A DNA stretch of 64,000 nt, taken from the NCBI RefSeq assembly GCF_002776575.1, contig NZ_CP022548.1, forward strand, positions 2,743,001-2,807,000, read 5' to 3'. The notes beneath the pieces were generated by a model that did no database searches, was not told the origin of the DNA, and saw only the letters and a list, made by a program, of their open reading frames with translations. Of the stretch, positions 18,133 to 26,388 are shown one piece after another. The stretch's first letter is position 1, and every line of letters begins with the position of its first letter. The position numbers were made by a program, and so were the translations under genes. The DNA is from Sphingorhabdus sp. YGSMI21. GTDB taxonomy: Bacteria > Pseudomonadota > Alphaproteobacteria > Sphingomonadales > Sphingomonadaceae.

Positions 18133-18591
18133 CTAATTCTCGCAAAGCGTGGCCAACTGGTCTGCACAGGCTTTCCAGCCTTCCTCGAAACCCATTTCCC
18201 TGTGTTGGGCTTCTGCCTCCTTTGTCCAGTGGCGTGCGGTGGCGGTGTAGCGGGTGCCGCCATTGTCCGCTTCTATCTCCCAAATCCCGATCATGAACGG
18301 GCCAGCCGGTTCGAGGTCACCGACAATCGCGTCGGTCAATGCAAAGCGCCGACCCTCTTCCCAGGCCAATACCAGACCGGGGTGGGGATGAACCTCGCCG
18401 TCGGGGCCATACATGGTGCAGTTCGACACGCCACCAGCCCGACGTTCAAGCGTTTCGAATTCCGCACGCCAGGGTTTCGGGCACCACCATTGCTCGATAT
18501 GGTTGGTCATCATATTCCAGACCTTGTCCGGTGGAGCCGCAATATGGCGGGTTATCGATAGTTCATGGTGGCTCTCTTGTGGCGCGGTCAT
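18133..18591 (-). CDS. SRPBCC (AHSA1-type) ligand-binding domain protein
   Basis: The product of 152 residues has the START/Bet v1-like AHSA1 pattern: ITRHIAAPPDKVWNMMTN, then IEQWWCPKPW, a beta sheet, and the long C-terminal helix containing GFEEGWKACADQLATL. Such proteins bind hydrophobic ligands and are frequent in operons controlled by small helix-turn-helix regulators, as here. It is the fourth gene of the operon, 15 bases after a GST gene. Its role is probably ligand binding or turnover of the same compound class handled by the adjacent GST and VOC proteins (inference). Confidence 0.88.
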   Translation of the reverse strand: MTAPQESHHELSITRHIAAPPDKVWNMMTNHIEQWWCPKPWRAEFETLERRAGGVSNCTMYGPDGEVHPHPGLVLAWEEGRRFALTDAIVGDLEPAGPFMIGIWEIEADNGGTRYTATARHWTKEAEAQHREMGFEEGWKACADQLATLCEN

Positions 18592-18606
18592 ATCCTGTCT
18601 CCTCGA

Positions 18607-19245
18607 TCAGTCGCGTTCCGGCGCTCCGCCGGGGAAAAAATGTCTGTAGGGCCGTGCCTCGTCCACCGCCCGCTTGACCGTCGGTCGTGCCAGCAGGCGG
18701 GACCGATAGGCCTTGAGCCGTTCCAGCCCATTCGGGATCGGATGCACCCAGTCGGCATAGAAAAGCGATGGCGCGGCGGCGCAATCGGCCATGGTGAACG
18801 CATCCCCGACCGCCCATTGATCGCCCAGATGCGCGTCGAGCCAGGCATAGCTTTTGTCGAGAATCGTACCGCCTTTGTCGGTTTCTGACGGATCGGCGCG
18901 CCCAAGCCGTACTTCGACCACGCGCTGCATCGCGTTCATCACATAATTGTCGAAAAACCGGTCGAACATCCGGGTTTCGACACCCGCCATCCCGTCCGGG
19001 ATCAACCTTGGTTCAGGATGGATGAGTTCCAGATATTCGATAACGGCCGTCGCTTCGAAGATGGTCCGCTCGCCGTCCGCCAGCAGCGGAAATTTTCCGG
19101 TTGGCGAACGCCGGGCGAATTCCGCACCATTGCTTTGATGGTCATCGTCGAGTTGCCGGAATTCAAAGGGGATGTCCTTCTCCCACAAGGGGATCAGCGC
19201 TTTCCATGTGTAGGAGGAGAAGGGATGACCATAAAGCTCGATCAC
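18607..19245 (-). CDS. Glutathione S-transferase family protein
   Basis: This GST of 212 residues begins MIELYGHPFSSYTWKAL. It has the GSH-site TGKFPLLADGERTIFEATAVIEYL block and the C-terminal GDAFTMADCAAAP helix. The start is GTG, and GTGA overlaps the stop of the upstream VOC gene by four bases, which implies translational coupling. The N-terminal SSYTWK resembles GSTs that use a Ser in place of the usual catalytic Tyr (inference). Confidence 0.88.
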   Translation of the reverse strand: MIELYGHPFSSYTWKALIPLWEKDIPFEFRQLDDDHQSNGAEFARRSPTGKFPLLADGERTIFEATAVIEYLELIHPEPRLIPDGMAGVETRMFDRFFDNYVMNAMQRVVEVRLGRADPSETDKGGTILDKSYAWLDAHLGDQWAVGDAFTMADCAAAPSLFYADWVHPIPNGLERLKAYRSRLLARPTVKRAVDEARPYRHFFPGGAPERD

Positions 19246-19724
19246 GAGACTTCACCCCGCACAGCCGCCTCAATCTTCGCTATGTCGATTTTCTGCATCG
19301 GCATCATCGCCTCGAACGCGCGTTTGGCGACATCGCCACCTTGCGCCATTGCCTCGGTCAGGACTCGCGGGGTGATCTGCCAGTTGATCCCCCATTTGTC
19401 CTTGCACCAGCCGCACTGGCTTTCGGTGCCGCCATTTTCGACGATCGCGTTCCAGTAGCGGTCGGTTTCTTCCTGCGTATCGGTATGGACAACAAAGGAA
19501 AAAGCCTCGCTTTGCGGAAAGGCCGGGCCGCCATTCAACCCGAGACAGGAGAGGCCCAGAACGGTAAAGTCGACCGTCAGCTCTTCACCCTTTTTGCCTC
19601 CCGGAAAATCGCCGGGTGCATGCTGGACCGCGCCGATTGCGCTATCCGGGAAAGTCGCAGCGTAAAATTCTGCTGCCGCCCTGGCGTCTTTGTCGAACCA
19701 CAGGCAGATCGTTGCCTTGGACAT
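19242..19724 (-). CDS. VOC family protein (PhnB / 3-demethylubiquinone methyltransferase-like domain)
   Basis: The product has 160 residues and the PhnB-like vicinal-oxygen-chelate pattern: MSKATICLWFDKDARAAAEFY, GLSCLGLNGGPAF, and CGWCKDKWGINWQITP. Members of this branch usually lack a proven reaction. Minus-strand ATG 19724 is set by AGGAGAG upstream; an upstream extension of the frame to 19874 is an artefact. It is the second gene in the operon and overlaps the next GST gene by four bases. Confidence 0.9.
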   Translation of the reverse strand: MSKATICLWFDKDARAAAEFYAATFPDSAIGAVQHAPGDFPGGKKGEELTVDFTVLGLSCLGLNGGPAFPQSEAFSFVVHTDTQEETDRYWNAIVENGGTESQCGWCKDKWGINWQITPRVLTEAMAQGGDVAKRAFEAMMPMQKIDIAKIEAAVRGEVS

Positions 19725-19752
19725 GATAGTTCTCCTCTCCTCCGTCCGGCCG

Positions 19753-20202
19753 TCAGGCAGCGGATTGCTCTGCCCCTTCGTCCATCGCGGCCATCGCCGC
19801 ATCCATGTCCACCCACATCGCTTCCCACACATGCCCGTCGGGATCGGCGAGATTGCGGTTGTACATCCAGCCATGGTCCTGTTCCGGATTGATATCGGCG
19901 GTGCCGCCGCTGGCTGCCGCGGATTCGTTCATCCGGTCGACCGCGTCCCGGCTGTCGCACGAAATCGCCAGCATCACTTCGCTCGACGTCGATGGCGGGA
20001 TCGGGCGGTCTGTGAAGCTGCGCCACTTGTCGTGGGTCAGCAGCATCACGTGGATCGCCTCGCTCCACACCATGCAGGCGGCGGTCTCGTCGGTGAATTG
20101 CGGATTGTTGGAAAAGCCAAGGGCCTCGTAAAAGGCCATCGAGGTGGCTAGGCTGGTAACCGGCAGATTCACAAAAATCATTCGGGTGTGTGCGGCAGTC
20201 AT
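19753..20202 (-). CDS. VOC family (glyoxalase-like) protein
   Basis: The 149-residue product has a glyoxalase-type betaalphabetabetabeta repeat: TRMIFVNLPVTSLATSMAFY, GFSNNPQF, HVMLLTHDKW, and the C-terminal DPDGHVWEAMWVD. It resembles the group annotated as lactoylglutathione lyase-like or bleomycin-resistance-like. It is the first gene of the minus-strand operon, starting at ATG 20202 behind GGGAGAGAAGG. Its start is 59 bases from that of the divergent HxlR regulator, which probably controls it. Confidence 0.9.
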   Translation of the reverse strand: MTAAHTRMIFVNLPVTSLATSMAFYEALGFSNNPQFTDETAACMVWSEAIHVMLLTHDKWRSFTDRPIPPSTSSEVMLAISCDSRDAVDRMNESAAASGGTADINPEQDHGWMYNRNLADPDGHVWEAMWVDMDAAMAAMDEGAEQSAA

Positions 20203-20284
20203 CCTTCTCTCCCTCGACTCGGAATTTGACAATCTTGCCACCTTAGTTATAAAAAACAACTATGGAGTTTGAAAAAATAACTAA
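20203..20284. promoter_or_regulatory. Divergent control region with inverted repeat overlapping the HxlR start
   Basis: Between the two divergent genes lies TTAGTTAT (20243-20250), a perfect inverted match to ATAACTAA (20277-20284). A third half-site, AACTA, is at 20258-20262. The right arm lies inside the HxlR reading frame, and the ATG at 20262 falls between the arms. The AT-rich core and symmetry make it a likely operator for the HxlR protein. Confidence 0.5.
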
Positions 20285-20972
20285 GTCGCGAAAAACAGAA
20301 CGGAAAAGATGGTATGACGACGCGTGCGGCACGGCTTTTGCGCTGGAGCTGATTGGCGAGCGTTGGGCGATCCTGATCATGCGCGAACTCATGTTCGGGC
20401 CACGCCGCTTCGGTGAATTGCGCCGCGACCTGCCGGGGTTGAGCGCCAATATCCTGACGCAGCGGCTGAACCAGCTGGAGCAGAACCGGATCCTGCGGAA
20501 ACGCAAATTGCCGCCGCCCGCGTCGGTGCAGGTCTATGAACTGACGGAATGGGGCGCCGAGGCCGAGCAACTGGTCCAGATGCTTGGCCGCTGGGCGACC
20601 CGCCATCCGGGCCATGACCCCAGTCTGCCGCTCAGCGCGGCCTCGATCATGATGTCATTCCGCACCATGTTCGCGCCGGAGCGGGCAGGGGAAATGGACG
20701 CGCGCATCGGCTTCCGGCTGGGCAGTGACGCATTTGTCGTCCATATCCACGACGGGATTCTCGATACGGCCCGCACGGAGCCGGAGGACGTAGACCTGCT
20801 GTTCGAGGGAACGCCGCCCGGGCTGGCGGCCGCGGTCTATGGCGGCGAGAAACTCCCTGATCTGGAGCAGACCGGGATATTGTCGGTGAGCGGTGACCGG
20901 CAGCTGGCGGACCGCTTCATCACGCTGTTCCCGCTACCCGAGAAATTGCCGGACTGCGGTCAGGACAAATGA
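20262..20972 (+). CDS. HxlR-family transcriptional regulator with C-terminal sensor-like domain
   Basis: The first 110 residues form the winged-helix HxlR domain: CGTAFALELIGERWAILIMRELMFGP, FGELRRDLPGLSANILTQRL, then the wing LPPPASVQVYELTEWG. About 120 more residues follow, which is longer than minimal HxlR proteins; the SCP2-like pattern in this tail could bind a lipid or hydrophobic ligand (inference). ATG 20262 has no ribosome site and the frame closes just upstream, so the mRNA may be leaderless. It is divergent from the VOC/GST/SRPBCC operon. Confidence 0.9.
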   Translation: MEFEKITKSRKTERKRWYDDACGTAFALELIGERWAILIMRELMFGPRRFGELRRDLPGLSANILTQRLNQLEQNRILRKRKLPPPASVQVYELTEWGAEAEQLVQMLGRWATRHPGHDPSLPLSAASIMMSFRTMFAPERAGEMDARIGFRLGSDAFVVHIHDGILDTARTEPEDVDLLFEGTPPGLAAAVYGGEKLPDLEQTGILSVSGDRQLADRFITLFPLPEKLPDCGQDK

Positions 20973-21000
20973 AAACGGCGTGGGATTTCCACGCCGTTTT
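20972..21000. terminator. Bidirectional terminator between the HxlR gene and clpA
   Basis: A perfect 12-base stem AAAACGGCGTGG / CCACGCCGTTTT with loop GATTT. A and T runs on both sides serve both convergent genes. Confidence 0.9.
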
Positions 21001-21038
21001 CGATATTGGTCCGGGCACGTACCCTGCGCAAGCGCGAA

Positions 21039-23357
21039 TTATTTCGCCTTGCTGTCGGCGGTTTTCTTCGCCGGCTTTTTCTTTTTCTTCGCCTTCGGGG
21101 CCGCTGCGGTGATTTCGAAGGTCAGGGCATTGTCCTTCAAATGCACCTTGACCTCGCCGCCGTTCTTGAGCTTGCCGAACAGCAGTTCCTCGGCGAGCGG
21201 CTGCTTGATCTTTTCCTGGATCAGGCGGCCCATCGGACGGGCGCCGTAGAGCTTGTCATAGCCGCGTTCGGTGAGCCATGCCTGCGCATCGTCATCCAGC
21301 GTGATATGGACATTCTGGTCGGCCAGCTGCAACTCGAGTTCAAGAATGAACTTTTCGACGACCCGCGACACCACTTCGGTCGGCAGATAGGCGAACGGAA
21401 CAATCGCATCCAGACGGTTGCGGAATTCCGGGGTGAACATTTTCTTCACCGCCTCGTCGCCGGCATCTTCCTTGGACATATTGCCGAAGCCGATGCCTTC
21501 CTTGGCCATGTCGGAGGCGCCGGCATTGGTCGTCATGATCAGCACGACATTGCGGAAATCAACCGTTTTGCCATGATGGTCGGTCAGCTTGCCGTTATCC
21601 ATCACCTGCAACAATATGTTGAACAGGTCGGGATGGGCCTTCTCGATCTCGTCGAGCAGCAGCACGCAATGCGGATTCTGGTCGATGGCATCGGTCAGCA
21701 GGCCGCCCTGATCATAGCCGACATAGCCGGGAGGCGCACCGATCAGGCGGGAAACGCTGTGGCGTTCCATATATTCGGACATGTCGAAGCGCTTGAGCGG
21801 AATGCCCATGATCGATGCCAGCTGCTTGGCGACTTCGGTCTTGCCGACGCCGGTCGGGCCGCTGAACAGATAGTTGCCGATCGGCTTTTCCGGTTCACGC
21901 AGGCCGGCACGCGACAGCTTGATCGCGCTCGACAATTTCTGGATCGCCTCGTCCTGGCCAAAGACCACGCGCTTGAGATCCTTCTCCAGATTCTCGAGCG
22001 TTTTCTTGTCGTCCTTGGACACGGATTTGGGCGGGATGCGCGCCATCGTCGCGATCACGGCCTCGATATCCTTGGTTGTGATCATTTTCTTGCGGCGCGA
22101 AGGCGGCAACAGCATCTGCATTGCGCCAACTTCGTCGATCACGTCGATCGCCTTGTCCGGAAGCTTGCGGTCGTTGATATAGCGGGTCGACAATTCGACC
22201 GCCGATTTCAGCGCATCCGGCGAATAGCGGACCTTGTGATGGTCTTCGAACGCACCGCGCAGACCGGCGAGGATCTTGATCGTATCCTCGACCGACGGCT
22301 CGTTGATGTCGATTTTCTGGAAGCGCCGCAGCAACGCGCGGTCCTTCTCGAAATGGTTGCGGAATTCCTTGTAGGTGGTTGATCCGATGCAACGAATGAC
22401 GCCGCCGGACAGTGCCGGCTTCAGCAGGTTCGAAGCATCCATCGCGCCGCCACTGGTGGCACCCGCACCGATGACGGTGTGAATTTCATCGATGAACAGG
22501 ATCGCGTCGGGCATTTTCTCCAGTTCCGAAACAACCTGCTTCAGCCGCTCTTCGAAATCGCCGCGATAACGGGTTCCGGCGAGCAGCGAGCCCATGTCGA
22601 GCGAATAGATCACGGCCGGAAGCAAGACTTCCGGCACATTGCCCTGTACGATCCGCAGCGCCAGACCCTCGGCAATCGCCGTTTTGCCGACACCGGGTTC
22701 ACCCACATAGAGCGGATTATTCTTCGAACGCCGGCACAGGATCTGCACCGTCCGGTCGACTTCCGCCTGCCGTCCGATCAGCGGATCGATCCGGCCCTCG
22801 GAGGCTTTCAGGTTCAGATTGACGGTAAACTGGTCGAGCGCCGTCTCTTTCTTGTTCTTGTCCTTCTTGTCCTCGTCGCCTTCGATGCCGGACAATTCGG
22901 CAGGCTCGGGTGTCTGGCCGCCTTTGCCGACGCCATGGCTGATGAAGCTGACCGCATCGAGCCGGCTCATGTCCTGCTGCTGCAGGAAATAGACGGCATA
23001 GCTTTCCCGCTCGGAGAAGAGTGCGACCAGCACATTGGCGCCGGTGACTTCATCTTTGCCGGAAGACTGGACATGCAGGATCGCGCGCTGGACAACGCGT
23101 TGGAATCCGGAAGTGGGGGAGGGGTCGATGGCTTTCTCGACCTTCAGCGAATCCAGTTCGCTGTCGAGATAGAGAATGACGGCATCTTCCAGTTCGCCCA
23201 GATCGACACCGCAGGCGTTCATCACCTGGGAAGCATCGCCATCGTCAACCAGTGCGAGAAGAAGATGCTCGAGAGTCGCATATTCATGATTGCGATCAGC
23301 GGCATTTTTCAGCGCCTGATGCAGGGTTTTCTCGAGCGATTCCGCGAATGATGGCAT
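21039..23357 (-). CDS. clpA: ATP-dependent Clp protease ATP-binding subunit ClpA
   Basis: This is a Hsp100 unfoldase of 772 residues that feeds substrates to ClpP. It has the N-terminal double Clp repeat (start MPSFAESLEKTLHQAL), an acidic/lysine linker, the first AAA+ module with Walker A GEPGVGKT and Walker B LFIDEIHT, and the second with SGPTGVGKT and LLLDEIEKAHPD. A lysine-rich tail ends the protein. The ClpP-docking tripeptide is in the IGFGN-type loop (EGIGFGN). Length and order match ClpA, not ClpB, because the long middle coiled coil is missing. The adaptor gene clpS, often next to clpA, is not adjacent here. Confidence 0.97.
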   Translation of the reverse strand: MPSFAESLEKTLHQALKNAADRNHEYATLEHLLLALVDDGDASQVMNACGVDLGELEDAVILYLDSELDSLKVEKAIDPSPTSGFQRVVQRAILHVQSSGKDEVTGANVLVALFSERESYAVYFLQQQDMSRLDAVSFISHGVGKGGQTPEPAELSGIEGDEDKKDKNKKETALDQFTVNLNLKASEGRIDPLIGRQAEVDRTVQILCRRSKNNPLYVGEPGVGKTAIAEGLALRIVQGNVPEVLLPAVIYSLDMGSLLAGTRYRGDFEERLKQVVSELEKMPDAILFIDEIHTVIGAGATSGGAMDASNLLKPALSGGVIRCIGSTTYKEFRNHFEKDRALLRRFQKIDINEPSVEDTIKILAGLRGAFEDHHKVRYSPDALKSAVELSTRYINDRKLPDKAIDVIDEVGAMQMLLPPSRRKKMITTKDIEAVIATMARIPPKSVSKDDKKTLENLEKDLKRVVFGQDEAIQKLSSAIKLSRAGLREPEKPIGNYLFSGPTGVGKTEVAKQLASIMGIPLKRFDMSEYMERHSVSRLIGAPPGYVGYDQGGLLTDAIDQNPHCVLLLDEIEKAHPDLFNILLQVMDNGKLTDHHGKTVDFRNVVLIMTTNAGASDMAKEGIGFGNMSKEDAGDEAVKKMFTPEFRNRLDAIVPFAYLPTEVVSRVVEKFILELELQLADQNVHITLDDDAQAWLTERGYDKLYGARPMGRLIQEKIKQPLAEELLFGKLKNGGEVKVHLKDNALTFEITAAAPKAKKKKKPAKKTADSKAK

Positions 23358-23625
23358 GTATTTTACTCCAAATTTGGGACGGTTTTGCCGCCCCGCTTGC
23401 CGAAACAGATGCTGTTCATCCGGTTCCGGGCTTTAACCAATTGCTTACATCCTAGATCGTGAGCCGCGCCCCAAAGGTCAAGGGCGCCCTGCCTCCGATC
23501 TGCAATCATCCGGCCAAAGCTGCCAGTTTTTCGTCCCTCTTCTCCTATACGGTCCAAAATGAAACGTCTGAACCCGACTATTAGTAAACAAGGTTAACAA
23601 ATGCTTTAACGAAAGCCAGCCTTTA
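23358..23625. other. 268-base gene-free stretch upstream of clpA
   Basis: No gene is supported here. It should contain the minus-strand clpA promoter. A TTAA-N8-TTAAC sequence near 23595-23611 is one base off the spacing of a CtrA site, so it is not called. Confidence 0.4.
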
Positions 23626-23823
23626 TCACTTTTTGAACAGATTTTCCGCGCTTGCGCGATGGCTCACGGCGAAGTTTTTCTTCGCTTCGCAACGGCTTAT
23701 TTCCGATTTCAGTAGGGAAATCCGTTCGTCCAGCTCGTCCACCGACAAGGGGTCCAGATCCTGTTTGACCAAAAGGGCCACCGGATCATTGGCATTGCGC
23801 GGTAAATTCTCGTCATCATCCAT
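23626..23823 (-). CDS. DUF1192 protein
   Basis: A 65-residue protein with the DUF1192 pattern: DPLSVDELDERISLLKSEI followed by a short charged coiled-coil helix ending ASAENLFKK. The family is small, alphaproteobacterial and functionally uncharacterised. Minus-strand ATG 23823 is supported by AGGAGG upstream and by the family's usual length; the longer open frame to 24096 is antisense to the quinone oxidoreductase gene and is rejected. It is divergent from that gene with 100 bases between starts. Confidence 0.85.
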   Translation of the reverse strand: MDDDENLPRNANDPVALLVKQDLDPLSVDELDERISLLKSEISRCEAKKNFAVSHRASAENLFKK

Positions 23824-23923
23824 GAATCGACATGCCTCCTGCATCGCAATGTTGACCGCCCGCGCTTTGCTGTCAATAAGGGCCGGAAATAAGGGAGGTC
23901 GCAAATTTCCTGGGGGACATTCA

Positions 23924-24934
23924 ATGCCTGTATCTGAACTGTTGCAAAAAGAGATGACCGCCATCGCGATCAGCGAACCCGGCGGACCGGAGGTCTTGAA
24001 ATCGGTGACCGTAGAGGTCCCGCAGCCCAAGGCGGGCGAAGTGTTGATCCGCGTGGCGGCTGCCGGCGTGAACCGGCCCGATGTTGTCCAGCGCATGGGA
24101 CTTTATCCGGTGCCGCCCGGCGCATCGCCGCTGCCCGGTCTCGAAGTGTCGGGAACCGTAGTCGCCCTCGGCGAGGATGTCGGGCCGGAGTGGATCGGTC
24201 GCAGAATTTGCGCGCTGACCAACGGCGGCGGCTATGCCGAATATTGCGTTGCTCCGGTGGGACAATGTCTCGACGTGCCCGACAGCCTGACCATGGAAGA
24301 AGCGGCGGCTCTGCCGGAGACCCTGTTCACCGTATGGGGCAATCTGTTCAACCGCGGCTTTGCCCGTGAAGATGAAACCGTACTGGTCCACGGTGGCACG
24401 AGCGGCATTGGCACCATGTCGATCATGCTCGGCAAGCTGTTCGGCCTGAAGGTCATCGTCACTTGCGGCAGCGACCAGAAATGCACCGCCGCCAAGCAGA
24501 TCGGGGCCGATCACGCGATCAATTACAAGAGCCAGGACTTTGTCGAGGAGATCAAGAAGATCACCGACGGGCAGGGCGTCGAAATCGTGCTCGACATGGT
24601 GGCCGGCGATTATGTTGCGCGCAATCTGCAATGTCTGAAGGAAGACGGCCGTCATGTGACCATCGCGGTACAGGGCGGGCTGCAGGCGACGATCAACATG
24701 GCCCATGTCATGATGAAACGGCTGACCCTGACCGGTTCGACGCTGCGGCCGCAGTCGGCCGAGCGCAAGGCGCTGATGGCAGATGAAATCTACCGCTATG
24801 TCTGGCCGGATGTCGAGGCGGGCAAGTTGAAGCCGGTGATGGACGAGAGCTTTCCGCTCGCCGACGCGGCCAAGGCGCACGCTCATATGGAAGCGGGCGA
24901 CCATATCGGCAAGATCGTCCTGAAGGTCGAATAG
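23924..24934 (+). CDS. NAD(P)H:quinone oxidoreductase, PIG3-like MDR family
   Basis: This zinc-free medium-chain dehydrogenase has 336 residues. The N-terminal GroES-like domain contains AAAGVNRPDVVQRMGLYPVP and PGLEVSGTV. The nucleotide-binding domain has VHGGTSGIGTMSIMLGK, a variant of the AxGxVG pattern in quinone oxidoreductases. The NRPD-xx-QR-G-YPxPPGA stretch is typical of PIG3 proteins, which reduce quinones with NADPH. Start ATG 23924 lies behind TGGGGGA; an inner ATG at 23954 is possible. The Nudix gene follows after 19 bases. Confidence 0.92.
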   Translation: MPVSELLQKEMTAIAISEPGGPEVLKSVTVEVPQPKAGEVLIRVAAAGVNRPDVVQRMGLYPVPPGASPLPGLEVSGTVVALGEDVGPEWIGRRICALTNGGGYAEYCVAPVGQCLDVPDSLTMEEAAALPETLFTVWGNLFNRGFAREDETVLVHGGTSGIGTMSIMLGKLFGLKVIVTCGSDQKCTAAKQIGADHAINYKSQDFVEEIKKITDGQGVEIVLDMVAGDYVARNLQCLKEDGRHVTIAVQGGLQATINMAHVMMKRLTLTGSTLRPQSAERKALMADEIYRYVWPDVEAGKLKPVMDESFPLADAAKAHAHMEAGDHIGKIVLKVE

Positions 24935-24953
24935 AAGCGGCAATCGGGATGAT

Positions 24954-25379
24954 ATGGGGATGACCGGCGAGCCTGACTTTCATGGCGCCAAGGTCGCCCT
25001 GTTCATCGACGATCATATCCTGGTCTATCGCCGCGACAACAGGCCGGACATTCCCTTTCCCGATATGCTCGATCTGCCTGGCGGCGGCCGCGAGAATGGC
25101 GAGAGCGGGGCGGAATGCGTCGCGCGCGAAACAAGGGAAGAATTCGGCATAAGCATCGCGGTCGACCGTTTCGAGCCGGTTCAATCCTATCCGAACTGGC
25201 GCGGCTCGGGTCATCAGGCCCTGTTCTTCGTCTGCCGCCTGTCGCGGAGGACACTGGACGACATTATATTCGGTGACGAGGGGCAGGGCTGGACCACCAT
25301 GCCGGTCACCGCATTTCTGGCGAGCGATCAGGCTGTTCCGCATCTCCAGACTCAGGTGCGATTATATCTCGATACCTGA
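24954..25379 (+). CDS. Nudix hydrolase
   Basis: The 141-residue protein contains a complete Nudix box: GGGRENGESGAECVARETRE followed by EFGI, fitting G-x5-E-x7-R-E-U-x-E-E-x-G-U. The preceding strand LFIDDHILVYRR and the PFPDMLDLPG lead-in match Nudix folds. The family hydrolyses nucleoside diphosphates linked to another moiety; the substrate cannot be predicted. The start at 24954 is in a short gap after the oxidoreductase gene, so co-transcription is likely. Confidence 0.93.
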   Translation: MGMTGEPDFHGAKVALFIDDHILVYRRDNRPDIPFPDMLDLPGGGRENGESGAECVARETREEFGISIAVDRFEPVQSYPNWRGSGHQALFFVCRLSRRTLDDIIFGDEGQGWTTMPVTAFLASDQAVPHLQTQVRLYLDT

Positions 25380-25473
25380 CTTTTCCGTCACCAAAGCTTC
25401 ATAAAAGCGGGACTTTGCTGTAACAATCCGCTGCTAGGGCCGGGCCCATGGAATAGTCTCCATGGGAGTTTTT

Positions 25474-26388
25474 ATGGCCAAATATTTCCCCCCTTTCAGC
25501 AAAGCCGATATTCCACTGCTCGATGTCGACCGCTATGAAGCGCGGCTGAAGCGTAAGCCGCGGGTGGCGGCGCGCGACCGCACCCGCTACCGGACGATCT
25601 GGATATCCGACATCCATCTCGGGACACGCGGCTGCAACGCCGACCTGCTGATCGACTTTCTCGACCATGTTGACAGCGACACGCTCTATCTCGTCGGCGA
25701 TATCATCGACGGCTGGCGGCTGAAGAAGAAATTCTTCTGGCCCGACGGTCATAATGACATCATCTGGCGGATATTGAAGCGGGCACGGCGCGGCACGCGC
25801 ATTGTCTATATTCCCGGCAATCATGACGAGATGTTCCGCCAGTTTACCGGGCTGAATTTTGGCGGTGTCGAGATCCGGCGGTCGGCGATCCACGAAACCG
25901 CCGATGGCCGCCGGCTGCTGGTGTTGCACGGCGATGAATTTGACACGGTGATGCTCGCCCACCGCTGGCTCGCGGTTATCGGCGATGCCGCCTATGTCAC
26001 CTTGATGCGGGTGAACTGGCTGGTCAACAAGATCCGCAACTGGCTGGACCTGCCGTATTGGTCGCTCTCCAAAATGGCCAAGCACAAGGTCAAGAATGCG
26101 GTCGAATTCATTGGCCGCTATGAGGAGACGGTGGCCAAGGCGGCGGAGAGTCGCGGCGTCGACGGCGTGGTCTGTGGTCATATCCACACCGCCGAGCATC
26201 GCGTGATCAAGGGTGTCGAATATTATAATGACGGCGACTGGGTCGAAGGCTGCACCGCGCTGGTCGAATGCGACGACGGCAATATGCAGATCCTGCACTG
26301 GGCCGACGAGATCAAGGCGCGCAAGGAGCGACAGGCACAGCCGGCCAAGCTGGTATCAGTTGATGGCGGCATGGACCGGGCAGCATGA
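25474..26388 (+). CDS. Metallophosphoesterase, UDP-2,3-diacylglucosamine diphosphatase (LpxH)-like
   Basis: The protein of 304 residues carries the calcineurin-like metal motifs: WISDIHLGT (D-x-H), LVGDIIDGW (G-D-x-x-D), IPGNHDE (GNHD), LVLHGDEFD and CGHIHTAEH (GHxH). It belongs to the LpxH-like group that removes UMP from UDP-diacylglucosamine or acts on related lipids. It is longer than E. coli LpxH (about 240), so true LpxH function is uncertain. ATG 25474 is chosen because GGGAG lies five bases upstream (ATG 25462 is the alternative). Its stop overlaps the next start as ATGA, coupling it to a glycosyltransferase. A shared role in an envelope lipid is inferred. Confidence 0.88.
   Translation: MAKYFPPFSKADIPLLDVDRYEARLKRKPRVAARDRTRYRTIWISDIHLGTRGCNADLLIDFLDHVDSDTLYLVGDIIDGWRLKKKFFWPDGHNDIIWRILKRARRGTRIVYIPGNHDEMFRQFTGLNFGGVEIRRSAIHETADGRRLLVLHGDEFDTVMLAHRWLAVIGDAAYVTLMRVNWLVNKIRNWLDLPYWSLSKMAKHKVKNAVEFIGRYEETVAKAAESRGVDGVVCGHIHTAEHRVIKGVEYYNDGDWVEGCTALVECDDGNMQILHWADEIKARKERQAQPAKLVSVDGGMDRAA

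Noticed and set aside
21006..22382. A 458-codon open frame opposite clpA
   Set aside because: It is antisense to conserved AAA+ motifs; GC-rich codon use leaves the opposite frame open.
23595..23611. CtrA binding site upstream of clpA
   Set aside because: The TTAA half-sites are eight, not seven, bases apart.
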